Shown here: piece after piece, positions 42,423-50,424 of the stretch | How positions within the stretch are numbered: the first letter of the stretch is position 1 | Layout of the letters: each line of letters begins with the position of its first letter | NCBI GenBank assembly: GCA_949840805.1 | Contig: CATKXR010000031.1 | Coordinates: forward strand, 1-51,806 | Direction of reading: 5' to 3' | Origin: an uncultured Lachnospiraceae bacterium | GTDB taxonomy: Bacteria > Bacillota > Clostridia > Lachnospirales > Lachnospiraceae | DNA: 51,806 nucleotides | Program-made: the position numbers and the translations under genes | The notes under the pieces: model-generated | Told to the model about the DNA's origin: nothing | What the model saw: only the letters and a program-made list of their open reading frames with translations | The model's database searches: none

Positions 42423-42610
42423 TTTGGTTCTCCTTTCGGTTTTTTGCGGATGATCAGGTCACGGCGGCAGACGCCATCACAGTCCCTGCCATAGCTGGGA
42501 CACCCATAACAGCGGTGGTTCTTTGGCAGGGCCTTGGGGCGGGGCTTTTGCCCGCCCACCGGCTTTTGCTGCATGAGCCGCTCTAAGGGATTGTCAGTGA
42601 AATAGGTCAT
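42419..42610 (-). CDS. Small Cys-rich conserved element protein
   Basis: A 63-residue basic protein with a C-x2-C-x5-C-x3-C pattern (CYGCPSYGRDCDGVC) near the middle, which suggests a small zinc-binding fold. It starts MTYFTDNPLERLMQQKP. The gene overlaps topB and the DUF4366 gene by 4 bp each, so it is translated as part of the transfer operon. The role is unknown. Confidence 0.75.
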   Translation of the reverse strand: MTYFTDNPLERLMQQKPVGGQKPRPKALPKNHRCYGCPSYGRDCDGVCRRDLIIRKKPKGEPK

Positions 42611-43377
42611 TCATCCTCGCTTTCCGCGTCCCCGTCCTCCCCGGCGTCAAATTCCCCGGCGTTTTCAGACGCTTCGGCTTCGTCCTCGCCTTCCTCCTCG
42701 TCCTCAAAATCATAATCGTCCAGGTCGGCAGAAGGTTTGGCCGTTTTCTTGTCCTTTACGAATTTCAGATAGGCATAGGCCCCACCGCCGCCAGCCAGGG
42801 CAAGCAGGAGCAGGACAGCCAGGATTCCTTTTGCCCCGCCGGATTTCTCTGGTTCCGGCTCCGGTTCCGGTTCTTCCTCCGGGGCTGTGGTCGGCTCCGG
42901 CTCCAGCTCACGTCCCGCACACTCGGTCATATTGGCAGAGCAGACCGGGCAGTTCATGTTGACCGCACCGGCGGCGCACCGCTCCGTGCAGACACAGGCT
43001 GCGGGCTTTTCCTCGCTTTCCTCGGCCAGTGCCGCCAGATCGTCCGTATCTACCGGATTGAGGAAATAGGTTTTATACTGTTCCTCGTCCTCGTTCACTG
43101 GCGCATCATAGTCGATCACCAGGTAAAAGACATTCCCCGCCCTGTCCTCAATGGTCAGGAATTGCTTGTTGGTGGCCTTGTCATAGAGCAGGTCGCGGGT
43201 CACGATGTCGCTGTCCCCGGAAAAAGGCTCCCCCGGCTCCGTGGTCGGTTCCGTTTCTTCCGGGAGGGTTTCTTCTTCCTCCGGCCCGCCGCCAGCGTAG
43301 GCAGTCATGGAAAAGGCGGTGAAGCTAAGCATCACCGCCAGAAATACCGTCAGCATATGGATTTTCGTTTTTTTCAT
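42607..43377 (-). CDS. DUF4366 (CD1107-family) exported membrane protein
   Basis: A 256-residue protein with a signal peptide (KKTKIHMLTVFLAVMLSFTA...AYA, 1-28). An extracellular domain (TRDLLYDKATNKQFLTIEDRAGNVFYLVIDYDAPV) follows, then a Cys cluster (CVCTERCAAGAVNMNCPVCSANMTEC in separate motifs). Glu-Pro repeats precede a C-terminal membrane helix (ILAVLLLLALAGGGGAYAYL) and an acidic cytosolic tail. This is the DUF4366 family of mobile elements, presumably part of the transfer apparatus at the cell surface. Its 5' end is overlapped by DUF4315 (53 bp). Confidence 0.85.
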   Translation of the reverse strand: MKKTKIHMLTVFLAVMLSFTAFSMTAYAGGGPEEEETLPEETEPTTEPGEPFSGDSDIVTRDLLYDKATNKQFLTIEDRAGNVFYLVIDYDAPVNEDEEQYKTYFLNPVDTDDLAALAEESEEKPAACVCTERCAAGAVNMNCPVCSANMTECAGRELEPEPTTAPEEEPEPEPEPEKSGGAKGILAVLLLLALAGGGGAYAYLKFVKDKKTAKPSADLDDYDFEDEEEGEDEAEASENAGEFDAGEDGDAESEDE

Positions 43378-43612
43378 GTTCAGGTTCCTCCATTTCTCCC
43401 CGCAACAAAGCGGCGGGGTTCGCTTTCATGGTCTGGATCAGTGCGGCAAGCTGGGTGATATTCAAGTTGTGGCTATGCACCAATTCCAGGATGTCATTGT
43501 TCTCAAGCTCCGTGATCTGCCGCTCAATCTCCCTGTTGCGGCTTGCAAGCTCGGAGATTTTGGCTTTATTCTTATCGAGATCGGCCCGGAGCTTTTTTAT
43601 TTTTGCGTTCAT
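43325..43612 (-). CDS. DUF4315 family protein
   Basis: A 95-residue helical protein. NAKIKKLRADLDKNKAKISELASRNREIERQITELEN is a coiled coil, followed by ILELVHSHNLNITQLAALIQ, the DUF4315 signature found in Firmicute conjugative elements. It overlaps the next gene by 53 bp in another frame. The function is unknown; it is probably cytosolic and in the transfer operon. Confidence 0.85.
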   Translation of the reverse strand: MNAKIKKLRADLDKNKAKISELASRNREIERQITELENNDILELVHSHNLNITQLAALIQTMKANPAALLRGEMEEPEHEKNENPYADGISGGDA

Positions 43613-43631
43613 GATAAATAAATCCCTCCTG

Positions 43632-44042
43632 TTATTTTTCCATATCCCTGCCTGGGGACTTCTTCCCTTTTTCCTTTTCGGGAGGGTTCCTTATTGCTGC
43701 CTCTGCCTTCTTTTCCGCAAGGTTCTTTTTTACGGAAGCCCGCTCTGTGGCAGCCCCAGGTCTGTCCGTGGCTGGTCTCTCCGGCGCAAAAGCCTCCTGC
43801 TCCTGTGCGTCGAACAGTGCCTGCAGGCGGTTCTCTGCCGCTGTGAGCAGATCCTTCATGCTGTCTATGTTCTCCTGTATGCGGTCGGAAGCGTCACTTG
43901 CGCCGCCGGTTTCCAGCATAAAGCGTTCCAGCCTGTCTTTTTCCTCGCTGATCTGCTGTGTCAGCCCCTCACACTCCGCCATAAGGCTTCCGATTGTTTC
44001 CGTTGGGAACTGATTTTCTGTTGCTGCTTGTGTCTGTGCCAT
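43632..44042 (-). CDS. Coiled-coil conserved element protein
   Basis: A 136-residue protein with two helical segments (TIGSLMAECEGLTQQISEEKDRLERFM and ASDRIQENIDSMKDLLTAAENRLQALFDAQEQ) and a basic disordered tail. No named domain is recognised. The ribosome binding site is AAAGGAG; it sits 15 bp after the NlpC/P60 gene and 19 bp before DUF4315, in the transfer operon. Confidence 0.7.
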   Translation of the reverse strand: MAQTQAATENQFPTETIGSLMAECEGLTQQISEEKDRLERFMLETGGASDASDRIQENIDSMKDLLTAAENRLQALFDAQEQEAFAPERPATDRPGAATERASVKKNLAEKKAEAAIRNPPEKEKGKKSPGRDMEK

Positions 44043-44057
44043 TTTTATACTCCTTTC

Positions 44058-45812
44058 TTATGGCAGTCTGGCAAATGTGTAAAAATGCTGCTGCCAGTAC
44101 GGTGTGTTGACCGAGGCGTAGGAGATAGGCGATCCGCAGTGGATCATCATCCCATTCCCCACATAGATTCCCACATGGGAGGCCCCGCTGGTGTTATAGG
44201 TTCCCTGGAAAAAGATCAGGTCGCCGGGTTTTGCATTGGAGCTGGACACCGGCGTACAAAGCCCCAACAGCCCGTTGGCGGTCTGCCTCCCTACATCCCA
44301 GCCGGAATGGTTGATGACCCAGCTCACGAAACCGGAGCAGTCAAAGGAAGTGCTGGGATTGGAGCCGCCCCACACATAAGGATAGCCCAGGTATTTCTCG
44401 GCCTCCCGGAGCATGGCGGCAAATTGTTCGTCCTCTAGGGCCTCCGGCGGCACACCATAGTCCAGATAGTCCTCCCGCCCCGAAGCATTGGGGTATTCCC
44501 CCTGCGGGAACAAGTCTGGCCGGTTGCCCAGAGCTGCCATATACACCGCATACATACTGACCTGATCCTCATTCATCAGATAGACCGGCAGGTGAGACAG
44601 GTCAAAGTTGGTGAGGGTCACATAGCAGATGTAATAATCGTAGGCAACCTCCACTTCATACTCATAGTCCTCGGAGCTGACCTCTCCGGTTTCCGGGTCG
44701 GTGTGGGTACGGGTTCCCGTCCTAGTCTCCGTCCGGTAGCGGGTTTCCACCTCCACCCGTTCGGTGAGGGTGTACTGCCGCTCAAAGAGCATGGCAAGCG
44801 TCCCCTGCACCTGCGCCAGCGTCCATTCCCCCTGATAGTAGGCGGTAAGCAGGGAGATCAGCACATAAGGGTCATGCCCGATCCCGTCCAGCTCATAGTG
44901 ATACTCGTCATAGCCGCTGTGCAGGCTTTCATAATGGTCAAGCTCATATTGAAGGTCAGCCTCCATCCCGGCATAGTCGGCCTCCGCCCCCAGCATATCA
45001 GAATCCCGGCTGGGATAGGTGGAACCAGCCACGCTGGACATCCCGCCCTGGAACAGCATCATCAGGGAAGAAAGGCCGTTCATAAAAATACATACCACCA
45101 GGAGCAGGGCAATCACCACCAGAAATCCCTTGCGGTGACGCCAGACAAATCCGGCGGCTTCTTTCGTTTCTTTGGCTGCCTTTTTCGCAGCCCTGGCCGT
45201 ATTCCCGGCGTTTTTTGCGGTCTGTGCGGCATTTTTCCCTGCCCTGGCAGCGGCATACTGCTTCTTGATGGCCTGTTTCTGCTGCCACCGGGAGAGGGGA
45301 TTGCTGGCAATCTGGGGATTTTCCGCAAGGCTCTTATGGTACAGTGCCTTGATATTGGCCTTTTCCAGCCGTTTTTCTGCCCTGGCAGCGGCCCGGTAGG
45401 GTTTCAGCCTGTGGGAATGATAAGCACTTTCTCCAATGCGCCCCACGGTCTCCGCAGCTTCTTCTACCTTGTGGGCGCTTTCCACGCCTACGTTGTCCCC
45501 TTCGGTTTCACCAATCTTCTTATGTACCTGGCCGGAGAGGGCCAGCCCCGGAACCGCCGCGGCCCCATGACGGAGACGGGAGGCGGGGGCTTTCTTTTCC
45601 ACTTCCTCAAAATGCAGGCGCACCGTCTGTTTCCCTGTTGCCGGGTCGATGGTGCGCCGCTGTACCTGTTTCTGCTTCTTTTTCTTCGGGATTTTCTCCC
45701 GTGCCGCCTCCGCTTTGTCTGCCGCTTTCTCCGCATGGCGGATATGCTCCTTTAGCCGGGAGTCCTCCATTTCGGCCTCTGTAAACTGGAGCCGGGGGTT
45801 CTTCACTTTCAT
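44058..45812 (-). CDS. NlpC/P60 (C40) cell-wall hydrolase of the transfer apparatus
   Basis: A 584-residue protein. A basic N-terminal cytosolic part (1-225) precedes one membrane helix (GFLVVIALLLVVCIFMNGLSS region). An extracellular VirB8/lysozyme-like spacer is followed by a C-terminal C40 peptidase with Cys in FDCSGFVSWVINHSG and His in ASHVGIYVGNGMMIH. It would cut peptidoglycan peptides to let the conjugation channel through, like CwlT-type proteins. It lies between VirB4 and the DUF4315 group. Confidence 0.88.
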   Translation of the reverse strand: MKVKNPRLQFTEAEMEDSRLKEHIRHAEKAADKAEAAREKIPKKKKQKQVQRRTIDPATGKQTVRLHFEEVEKKAPASRLRHGAAAVPGLALSGQVHKKIGETEGDNVGVESAHKVEEAAETVGRIGESAYHSHRLKPYRAAARAEKRLEKANIKALYHKSLAENPQIASNPLSRWQQKQAIKKQYAAARAGKNAAQTAKNAGNTARAAKKAAKETKEAAGFVWRHRKGFLVVIALLLVVCIFMNGLSSLMMLFQGGMSSVAGSTYPSRDSDMLGAEADYAGMEADLQYELDHYESLHSGYDEYHYELDGIGHDPYVLISLLTAYYQGEWTLAQVQGTLAMLFERQYTLTERVEVETRYRTETRTGTRTHTDPETGEVSSEDYEYEVEVAYDYYICYVTLTNFDLSHLPVYLMNEDQVSMYAVYMAALGNRPDLFPQGEYPNASGREDYLDYGVPPEALEDEQFAAMLREAEKYLGYPYVWGGSNPSTSFDCSGFVSWVINHSGWDVGRQTANGLLGLCTPVSSSNAKPGDLIFFQGTYNTSGASHVGIYVGNGMMIHCGSPISYASVNTPYWQQHFYTFARLP

Positions 45813-45850
45813 AGGCGTTTCCCTCCTTCCATACGCCCTTTGTCAAAATT

Positions 45851-48253
45851 TCACCCTTCCTTTTTTACCTCATTGGGCTTGGTTGTCATGACCGAATACA
45901 GCTCGGTGTCTTTAGGGAACCGGTCAATGAAGGGCAGGATCACATTTCCATAGAACAGAAGTCCCTCGCCTTCCCCGGAATGGGTCACATAGGAGAGCTG
46001 GTGCGGGCTGATATTGAGCTGCTTGGCCAGAATCTGCCGGTCTCCCCCGGCCTGGTTGAGCATATATACAAAGTCCGAGTTCTCAAAGATATTTTCCACC
46101 TCACGGCTGGCAAGGAGATCCTTGACGTTCTGCGTGATACCTGTGGGAATGCCTCCCCATTTGCGGAACCTTTTCCAGATCTCCACCGAATAGGCGGCGG
46201 TCTGTTCCTCTTTGAGAAGCAGGTGCATCTCGTCCATGTAGTAGCGGGTGGACTTCCCGGCAGCCCGGTTCTCGGTCACACGGCCCCACACCTGATCCTG
46301 GACTATGAGCATCCCCAGCTTTTTAAGCTGTTTCCCCAGCTCCTTGATGTCGTAGCAGACAATGCGGTTATTTACATTGACATTGGTTCTGTGATTGAAC
46401 ACATTGAGGGAGCCGGACACATAGATCTCCAGTGCCGTGGCGATGTGGTGGGCCTCCTTTTCCTCCTGGCTCCAAAGGGCATTGTACAGGTCTCCCAGTA
46501 CCGGGATGTTTTCCGGGCAGGGGTCATTGAGGAAGGGCTGGTAAATGAGGCGCACACAGCGGTCGATCACCGTCTTTTCCACCGGCTGGAGGCCGTCCCT
46601 GCTGCTCACCACCAGCTCACACAGAGACAGGATAAAATCTGCTTTCAGGGACAGAGGGTTTTCATCGTCCGAATAGTTCAGGTTGATGTCCATGGGATTG
46701 ATAAAATCCGTACTGGTGGGCGAAATGCGGATCACCTGGCCGCCCAGCCGCTGCACCAGGGGGAAATACTCGCCCTCCGGATCGCAGATGGCAATATCGT
46801 CATTGGTGATCAGAAAAGCATTGGACATTTCCCTCTTTGCGGAAAAGGACTTGCCGCTGCCCGGCGTGCCGAGGATCAGGCCGTTTGGGTTTTTCAGCTT
46901 CTTCCTGTCTACCATGATCAGGTTGTTGGAAAGGGCGTTCAGCCCGTAATACAAAGCCTCGCCGCCGGACTGGAAAAGCTCCTGGGTGGTGAAAGGAATG
47001 AAGATTGCCGTGCTGGAAGTGGTGAGGCTCCGCTGTATCTCGATCTGATTGAAGCCCAGGGGGAGGCTGCTCATCAGCCCTTCCTCCTGCTGGTAGTCCA
47101 GCCGCACAAGCTGGCAGTTATATTTCTGGGCGATACTGGAAGCCTGGAACACATTGTTGTCAAGCTGTGCCCTGGTGTCTGCGGTGTTCACCAGAAGGAA
47201 GGTCATTAAAAACATCCGCTCATTCCGGCTCTGAAGCTCTTTCAACAGGTTCTTGGCCTCCGTCCCGTAGGTCGCCAGGTCGGAGGGGATGATGTCCATG
47301 TCATATCCGGCCCGGACAGCCTTCTTCTGTTCCTCGATCTTCATTTTGTCCAGGTCGGTGATCTTGCGCTTGACGGTCTTGATGGCCGCCACCTGGTCTA
47401 CGGACTGGATGTGCATATTTACGATCAGGCTGCTCTCCATATCCAGGAAATCCGCCAGCATCCGGTCATTCAGCTCCGGCGCGAGGATCTGTAAGAAAGA
47501 AGCGGCCCCGAACTTTGCCCCCATACGGAAAAAACGCCCGTCCTTAAACTCAAAGGAAGTGGGCGCAATAAAATCCCTGGTGGAGAGGCCGCTGGGAACC
47601 AGCCAGTCCCAGGAGAACTGAAACCGGCTCTGGTCGTCCATATGGAAAACGGAGTGCATTAACCGCAGCCGTTCCAGCCCATTTAAAGAGATCGCAGAAA
47701 CGCCCAGCCGCTTAAAGTTGTTGAGAATGTCATTCTCAATGCGTTCCAGGCGGGGCTTTGCCGCCTTTACGCTGTCGGCCTCAATGCCGAAGGTGAGGAA
47801 CTTGGTCTTGATCAGGCCATTGTTTCCCTTGGCAAGCTGGCTCTTTAGCATTTCGGCATACTCGGCCCGGATACTGTCAAAAGCGTCATTTTTTAGCGGG
47901 ATAAATATGCTCTGCTCAAAGCTCTCCATGCCGGCCGCCAGGTTCAGGAAAGAGAACTGGAACCGGATGGAGCTGTCAAAGTAATTGAGGAAATCACACC
48001 ATGCGTCAAAAATGGCGCTCTTATCTTCATTCTGGGATAATTGATAGTTGATGTCCTGAAACTGGACGGTCTTGGTGTAAAAGCTGCCGGTCACACGGCA
48101 TACACCGTCCGGCCACATCCGCTCATAGGGGATGGACTGCTGGGCCGATCTTTTATTCCTGTCCGTCTGCTTTGCCCGCTCGATAGCGGCGGCGATCTCC
48201 TCCCGCTCGGCGCGGGTCAGCTTCCGTTTTGGTGCTGTCTGTCTTGTGGACAA
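45851..48253 (-). CDS. VirB4/TraE-type conjugation ATPase, TTG start
   Basis: An 800-residue type IV secretion ATPase. Walker A is GTPGSGKSFSAKREM (~460) and Walker B is YYMDEMHLLL (~673), with the N-terminal VirB4 domain in front. It energises assembly and DNA transfer. The start is read as TTG 48253 because AAGGAGG lies exactly 9 nt upstream. That start overlaps prgI by 101 bp in another frame; the next in-frame Met is about 45 codons later and would cut off conserved KLTRAEREEIAAAIERAK. Confidence 0.9.
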   Translation of the reverse strand: MSTRQTAPKRKLTRAEREEIAAAIERAKQTDRNKRSAQQSIPYERMWPDGVCRVTGSFYTKTVQFQDINYQLSQNEDKSAIFDAWCDFLNYFDSSIRFQFSFLNLAAGMESFEQSIFIPLKNDAFDSIRAEYAEMLKSQLAKGNNGLIKTKFLTFGIEADSVKAAKPRLERIENDILNNFKRLGVSAISLNGLERLRLMHSVFHMDDQSRFQFSWDWLVPSGLSTRDFIAPTSFEFKDGRFFRMGAKFGAASFLQILAPELNDRMLADFLDMESSLIVNMHIQSVDQVAAIKTVKRKITDLDKMKIEEQKKAVRAGYDMDIIPSDLATYGTEAKNLLKELQSRNERMFLMTFLLVNTADTRAQLDNNVFQASSIAQKYNCQLVRLDYQQEEGLMSSLPLGFNQIEIQRSLTTSSTAIFIPFTTQELFQSGGEALYYGLNALSNNLIMVDRKKLKNPNGLILGTPGSGKSFSAKREMSNAFLITNDDIAICDPEGEYFPLVQRLGGQVIRISPTSTDFINPMDINLNYSDDENPLSLKADFILSLCELVVSSRDGLQPVEKTVIDRCVRLIYQPFLNDPCPENIPVLGDLYNALWSQEEKEAHHIATALEIYVSGSLNVFNHRTNVNVNNRIVCYDIKELGKQLKKLGMLIVQDQVWGRVTENRAAGKSTRYYMDEMHLLLKEEQTAAYSVEIWKRFRKWGGIPTGITQNVKDLLASREVENIFENSDFVYMLNQAGGDRQILAKQLNISPHQLSYVTHSGEGEGLLFYGNVILPFIDRFPKDTELYSVMTTKPNEVKKEG

Positions 48254-48605
48254 TACGCTGTACCTCCTTATTCAAATGATACTGCCGCTTTAACACGGCA
48301 TAATAGTTGTCTGTCCGGTAGGGTCTGTGCCGGGGCCGGACAAACCGAACCTGCACATAATTGTGGATGATTTTTTCCAAAGGCTGCCCGTTCTTTTCAT
48401 ACATGGCCAGCAGAAAGAACGGGAGCATGATAAGCACCATACAGAGCGTAGCTGTGCTGGTACTGATATACCGTTTCAGCAGGAAAAAGAGGGGGACGCC
48501 CACCAGAGCGCCGCAGCCAAAGCATACAAGCTGGCGGGCGGTCAGGTTGAACATCACTTTTGTCTTTAACCTGCTCAGGTCTTTCGGGACATTTACATAG
48601 GCCAT
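48153..48605 (-). CDS. PrgI family conjugation membrane protein
   Basis: A 150-residue VirB3-like protein. AYVNVPKDLSRLKTKVMFNLTARQLVCFGCGALVGVPLFFLL and ATLCMVLIMLPFFLLAMYEKNGQPLEKII are the two membrane helices of the PrgI family, followed by a basic cytosolic tail. It precedes and overlaps virB4, as in other Firmicute conjugation systems. RBS GAAGGAGG. Confidence 0.88.
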   Translation of the reverse strand: MAYVNVPKDLSRLKTKVMFNLTARQLVCFGCGALVGVPLFFLLKRYISTSTATLCMVLIMLPFFLLAMYEKNGQPLEKIIHNYVQVRFVRPRHRPYRTDNYYAVLKRQYHLNKEVQRIVHKTDSTKTEADPRRAGGDRRRYRAGKADGQE

Positions 48606-48624
48606 AGGGAATACACCTCCTTCG

Positions 48625-49167
48625 TCATATTGGTTTTAACTGGATCGAATTGGCAACTTCATTTCCCCACACATCCCAGCCCGGTGTCTCCTGGCGGGCA
48701 AACAGCTCAATCCGGGGAACGTCACCGGCAAGCGCGACAATCTTATCCCGGACAATATCCGGCTTCTTGCTGTGCGCCTCAATGGGGGAAATAATAAACT
48801 GGTGGATATTGGCCGCCTTCCGTTTGGGATGTCCTCGTGTGGCCAAAAGGCACAGCTCCGCATTTCCCCTTGTCCAGAATCCCAGGCCGAAAAACCAGCT
48901 ATCCGCCCTGCGGTTCTTTTTCAGCCAGAGAAACGCCACCGTCTTATATTTGAATCCCCATGCGGAGATCAGACGCAGCGCGGCGGGGAGCTGGGGGAAA
49001 GTGGCCCATAAAAATAAGAGGCTGTCCTTTGCGGCAATCCGTTCAACGGGCAGCCCGCAAAGCTCCTCCATACTCATAGTGGCATAGTGTTTTTCCGCCG
49101 CCCCCTGGAGGCTTTTCTGGTCATACCGCCAGGGCGGGTCGGCATAAATGATCTGATAGGGTTCCAT
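48625..49167 (-). CDS. MT-A70 family adenine methyltransferase
   Basis: A 180-residue N6-adenine methyltransferase of the MT-A70 type. The catalytic DPPW is in YQIIYADPPWRYDQ, and the SAM-binding parts are LLFLWATFPQLPAALRLISAWGFKY and RGNAELCLLATRG; GWDVWGNEV is the usual C-terminus. It may mark element DNA against host restriction. The start at 49167 follows GAAGGAGG; a longer frame reaching back into the VirB6-like gene is a shadow. It is embedded between T4SS genes. Confidence 0.88.
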   Translation of the reverse strand: MEPYQIIYADPPWRYDQKSLQGAAEKHYATMSMEELCGLPVERIAAKDSLLFLWATFPQLPAALRLISAWGFKYKTVAFLWLKKNRRADSWFFGLGFWTRGNAELCLLATRGHPKRKAANIHQFIISPIEAHSKKPDIVRDKIVALAGDVPRIELFARQETPGWDVWGNEVANSIQLKPI

Positions 49168-49181
49168 GTGCCTGCCTCCTT

Positions 49182-50051
49182 CTAATGGGCGTTCCAGATA
49201 CCTTTTGCAAGGCTCCCCGTCTTGAACAGGGTAAAGCAGAGCAGCACGGTATATCCCATGCAAGTCCAGATGGCCGTACTGATGTCGCTGGCAACGGAGA
49301 TATTCCGCACCAGCACCGCATAGATACCCACGCAGATAATGATCAAAAATGCCTGGAATCCCAGGGCGAACAGGGAGCGGAGATAGTTCTGGCCCATCTG
49401 CCCCCATTCCCGGTTGAGCATGGTCGCCATGGGGATCGGCGCGATGGAGGTCACTAAATAAATCTCCACCATACGGCCATAAACAATAATAAAAATACAG
49501 ATGGTCAGCGCCCACATGGTAATGCCCACAAAAAGGCTCTGGAACCACAGGCCGAACAGCGGCCCCAAGTCCATGGCCATCAGCCTTGTTTCCATGTCGT
49601 TCACCACGCTGGATATGTCAACCGAAGCGTCCGAGATAATGACACCCGCCGCGTTATTGACCACGCTCTGGGCCACATCGAACACACCCATGACGATATT
49701 CCAGGTGTTGGTGACAATGAGGATGGCCGAGGCGGTCTTGAAAATCCATTTCAGGAACATCCAGGTGTCCAGATCGTGGAGATTGTTCTTATCAATAATG
49801 AGCTGGATCAGCTCCAGTGTCATAACAAAAGCCAGGATTGCCCCGGCAATCGGGACAATGACGGTCTCCGAAAGGCTGCGCACCATGTTGTACACGCCGC
49901 TGTTCCATGCCTGCGGGGTCGTGCCTACCTGACCGGCAATCTCCCCGACCCTCTGGTTTACCTGGTCGAACATCCCGGAAAGGTTGTTGACAATGCCGCC
50001 GACTAAAAGCTCTTTCAGCCATTCCGTGAGGAAATCCTTCAAGAAATCCAA
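49182..50051 (-). CDS. VirB6/TrbL-like conjugation membrane protein
   Basis: A 289-residue polytopic inner-membrane protein with about six hydrophobic segments (for example IVPIAGAILAFVMTLELIQLII, ILIVTNTWNIVMGVF, TMWALTICIFIIVYGRMVEIYL and FQAFLIIICVGIYAVLV). The size and position between Maff2 and PrgI fit the VirB6/TrbL-like channel component of Tn1549-type systems. The ribosome binding site is AAAGGAGG. Confidence 0.85.
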   Translation of the reverse strand: MDFLKDFLTEWLKELLVGGIVNNLSGMFDQVNQRVGEIAGQVGTTPQAWNSGVYNMVRSLSETVIVPIAGAILAFVMTLELIQLIIDKNNLHDLDTWMFLKWIFKTASAILIVTNTWNIVMGVFDVAQSVVNNAAGVIISDASVDISSVVNDMETRLMAMDLGPLFGLWFQSLFVGITMWALTICIFIIVYGRMVEIYLVTSIAPIPMATMLNREWGQMGQNYLRSLFALGFQAFLIIICVGIYAVLVRNISVASDISTAIWTCMGYTVLLCFTLFKTGSLAKGIWNAH

Positions 50052-50139
50052 CGGTCTGCCTCCTTTCTGGCCCCTCCCGCCTGGGAGCGGGAAGGGCCGA
50101 AGATGTGTTTTGGTTTACAGGTTGCAAAATTTCCGGCGA

Positions 50140-50355
50140 TTAGCCGAACAGCCCGGAGAGCATGGGAACCAGGGTGATCCCGATCAGGGCAACTCCGCCG
50201 CCCGCCATCAACTGTTTCATACCCTGACTTTTTGCACCAGGGTTGTCGTTGCCGTAACCTTCCAGCAGGTTGATCACGCCCCAGATCCCAAGGCCGGCTC
50301 CAAGTGCCACTACGAGTGTCTGCAAAACTCCAACTGCGCTGTTAAAAAATGCCAT
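50140..50355 (-). CDS. Maff2 family mobile element membrane protein
   Basis: A 71-residue protein with two hydrophobic segments (VGVLQTLVVALGAGLGIWGVINLL and LMAGGGVALIGITLVPMLSGLF) separated by a short polar loop. This is the Maff2 family found directly upstream of VirB6-like genes in Firmicute conjugative elements; its size and topology resemble VirB2-type pilin-like subunits. RBS TTGGAGGA. Confidence 0.85.
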   Translation of the reverse strand: MAFFNSAVGVLQTLVVALGAGLGIWGVINLLEGYGNDNPGAKSQGMKQLMAGGGVALIGITLVPMLSGLFG

Positions 50356-50424
50356 AAAATTTGTCCTCCAAAAAGTTTATTTTTTATGGAAGGCTCGCTT
50401 TTCCGGATTCATGGCCTGCTGTCT

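Noticed and set aside
45980..47209. Plus-strand open frame of about 409 codons opposite virB4
   Set aside because: Shadow of the virB4 codons; no recognisable motif.
48625..49548. 307-codon extended version of the MT-A70 gene
   Set aside because: The first 127 codons lie inside the VirB6-like gene in another frame; a strong ribosome binding site supports the start at 49167.
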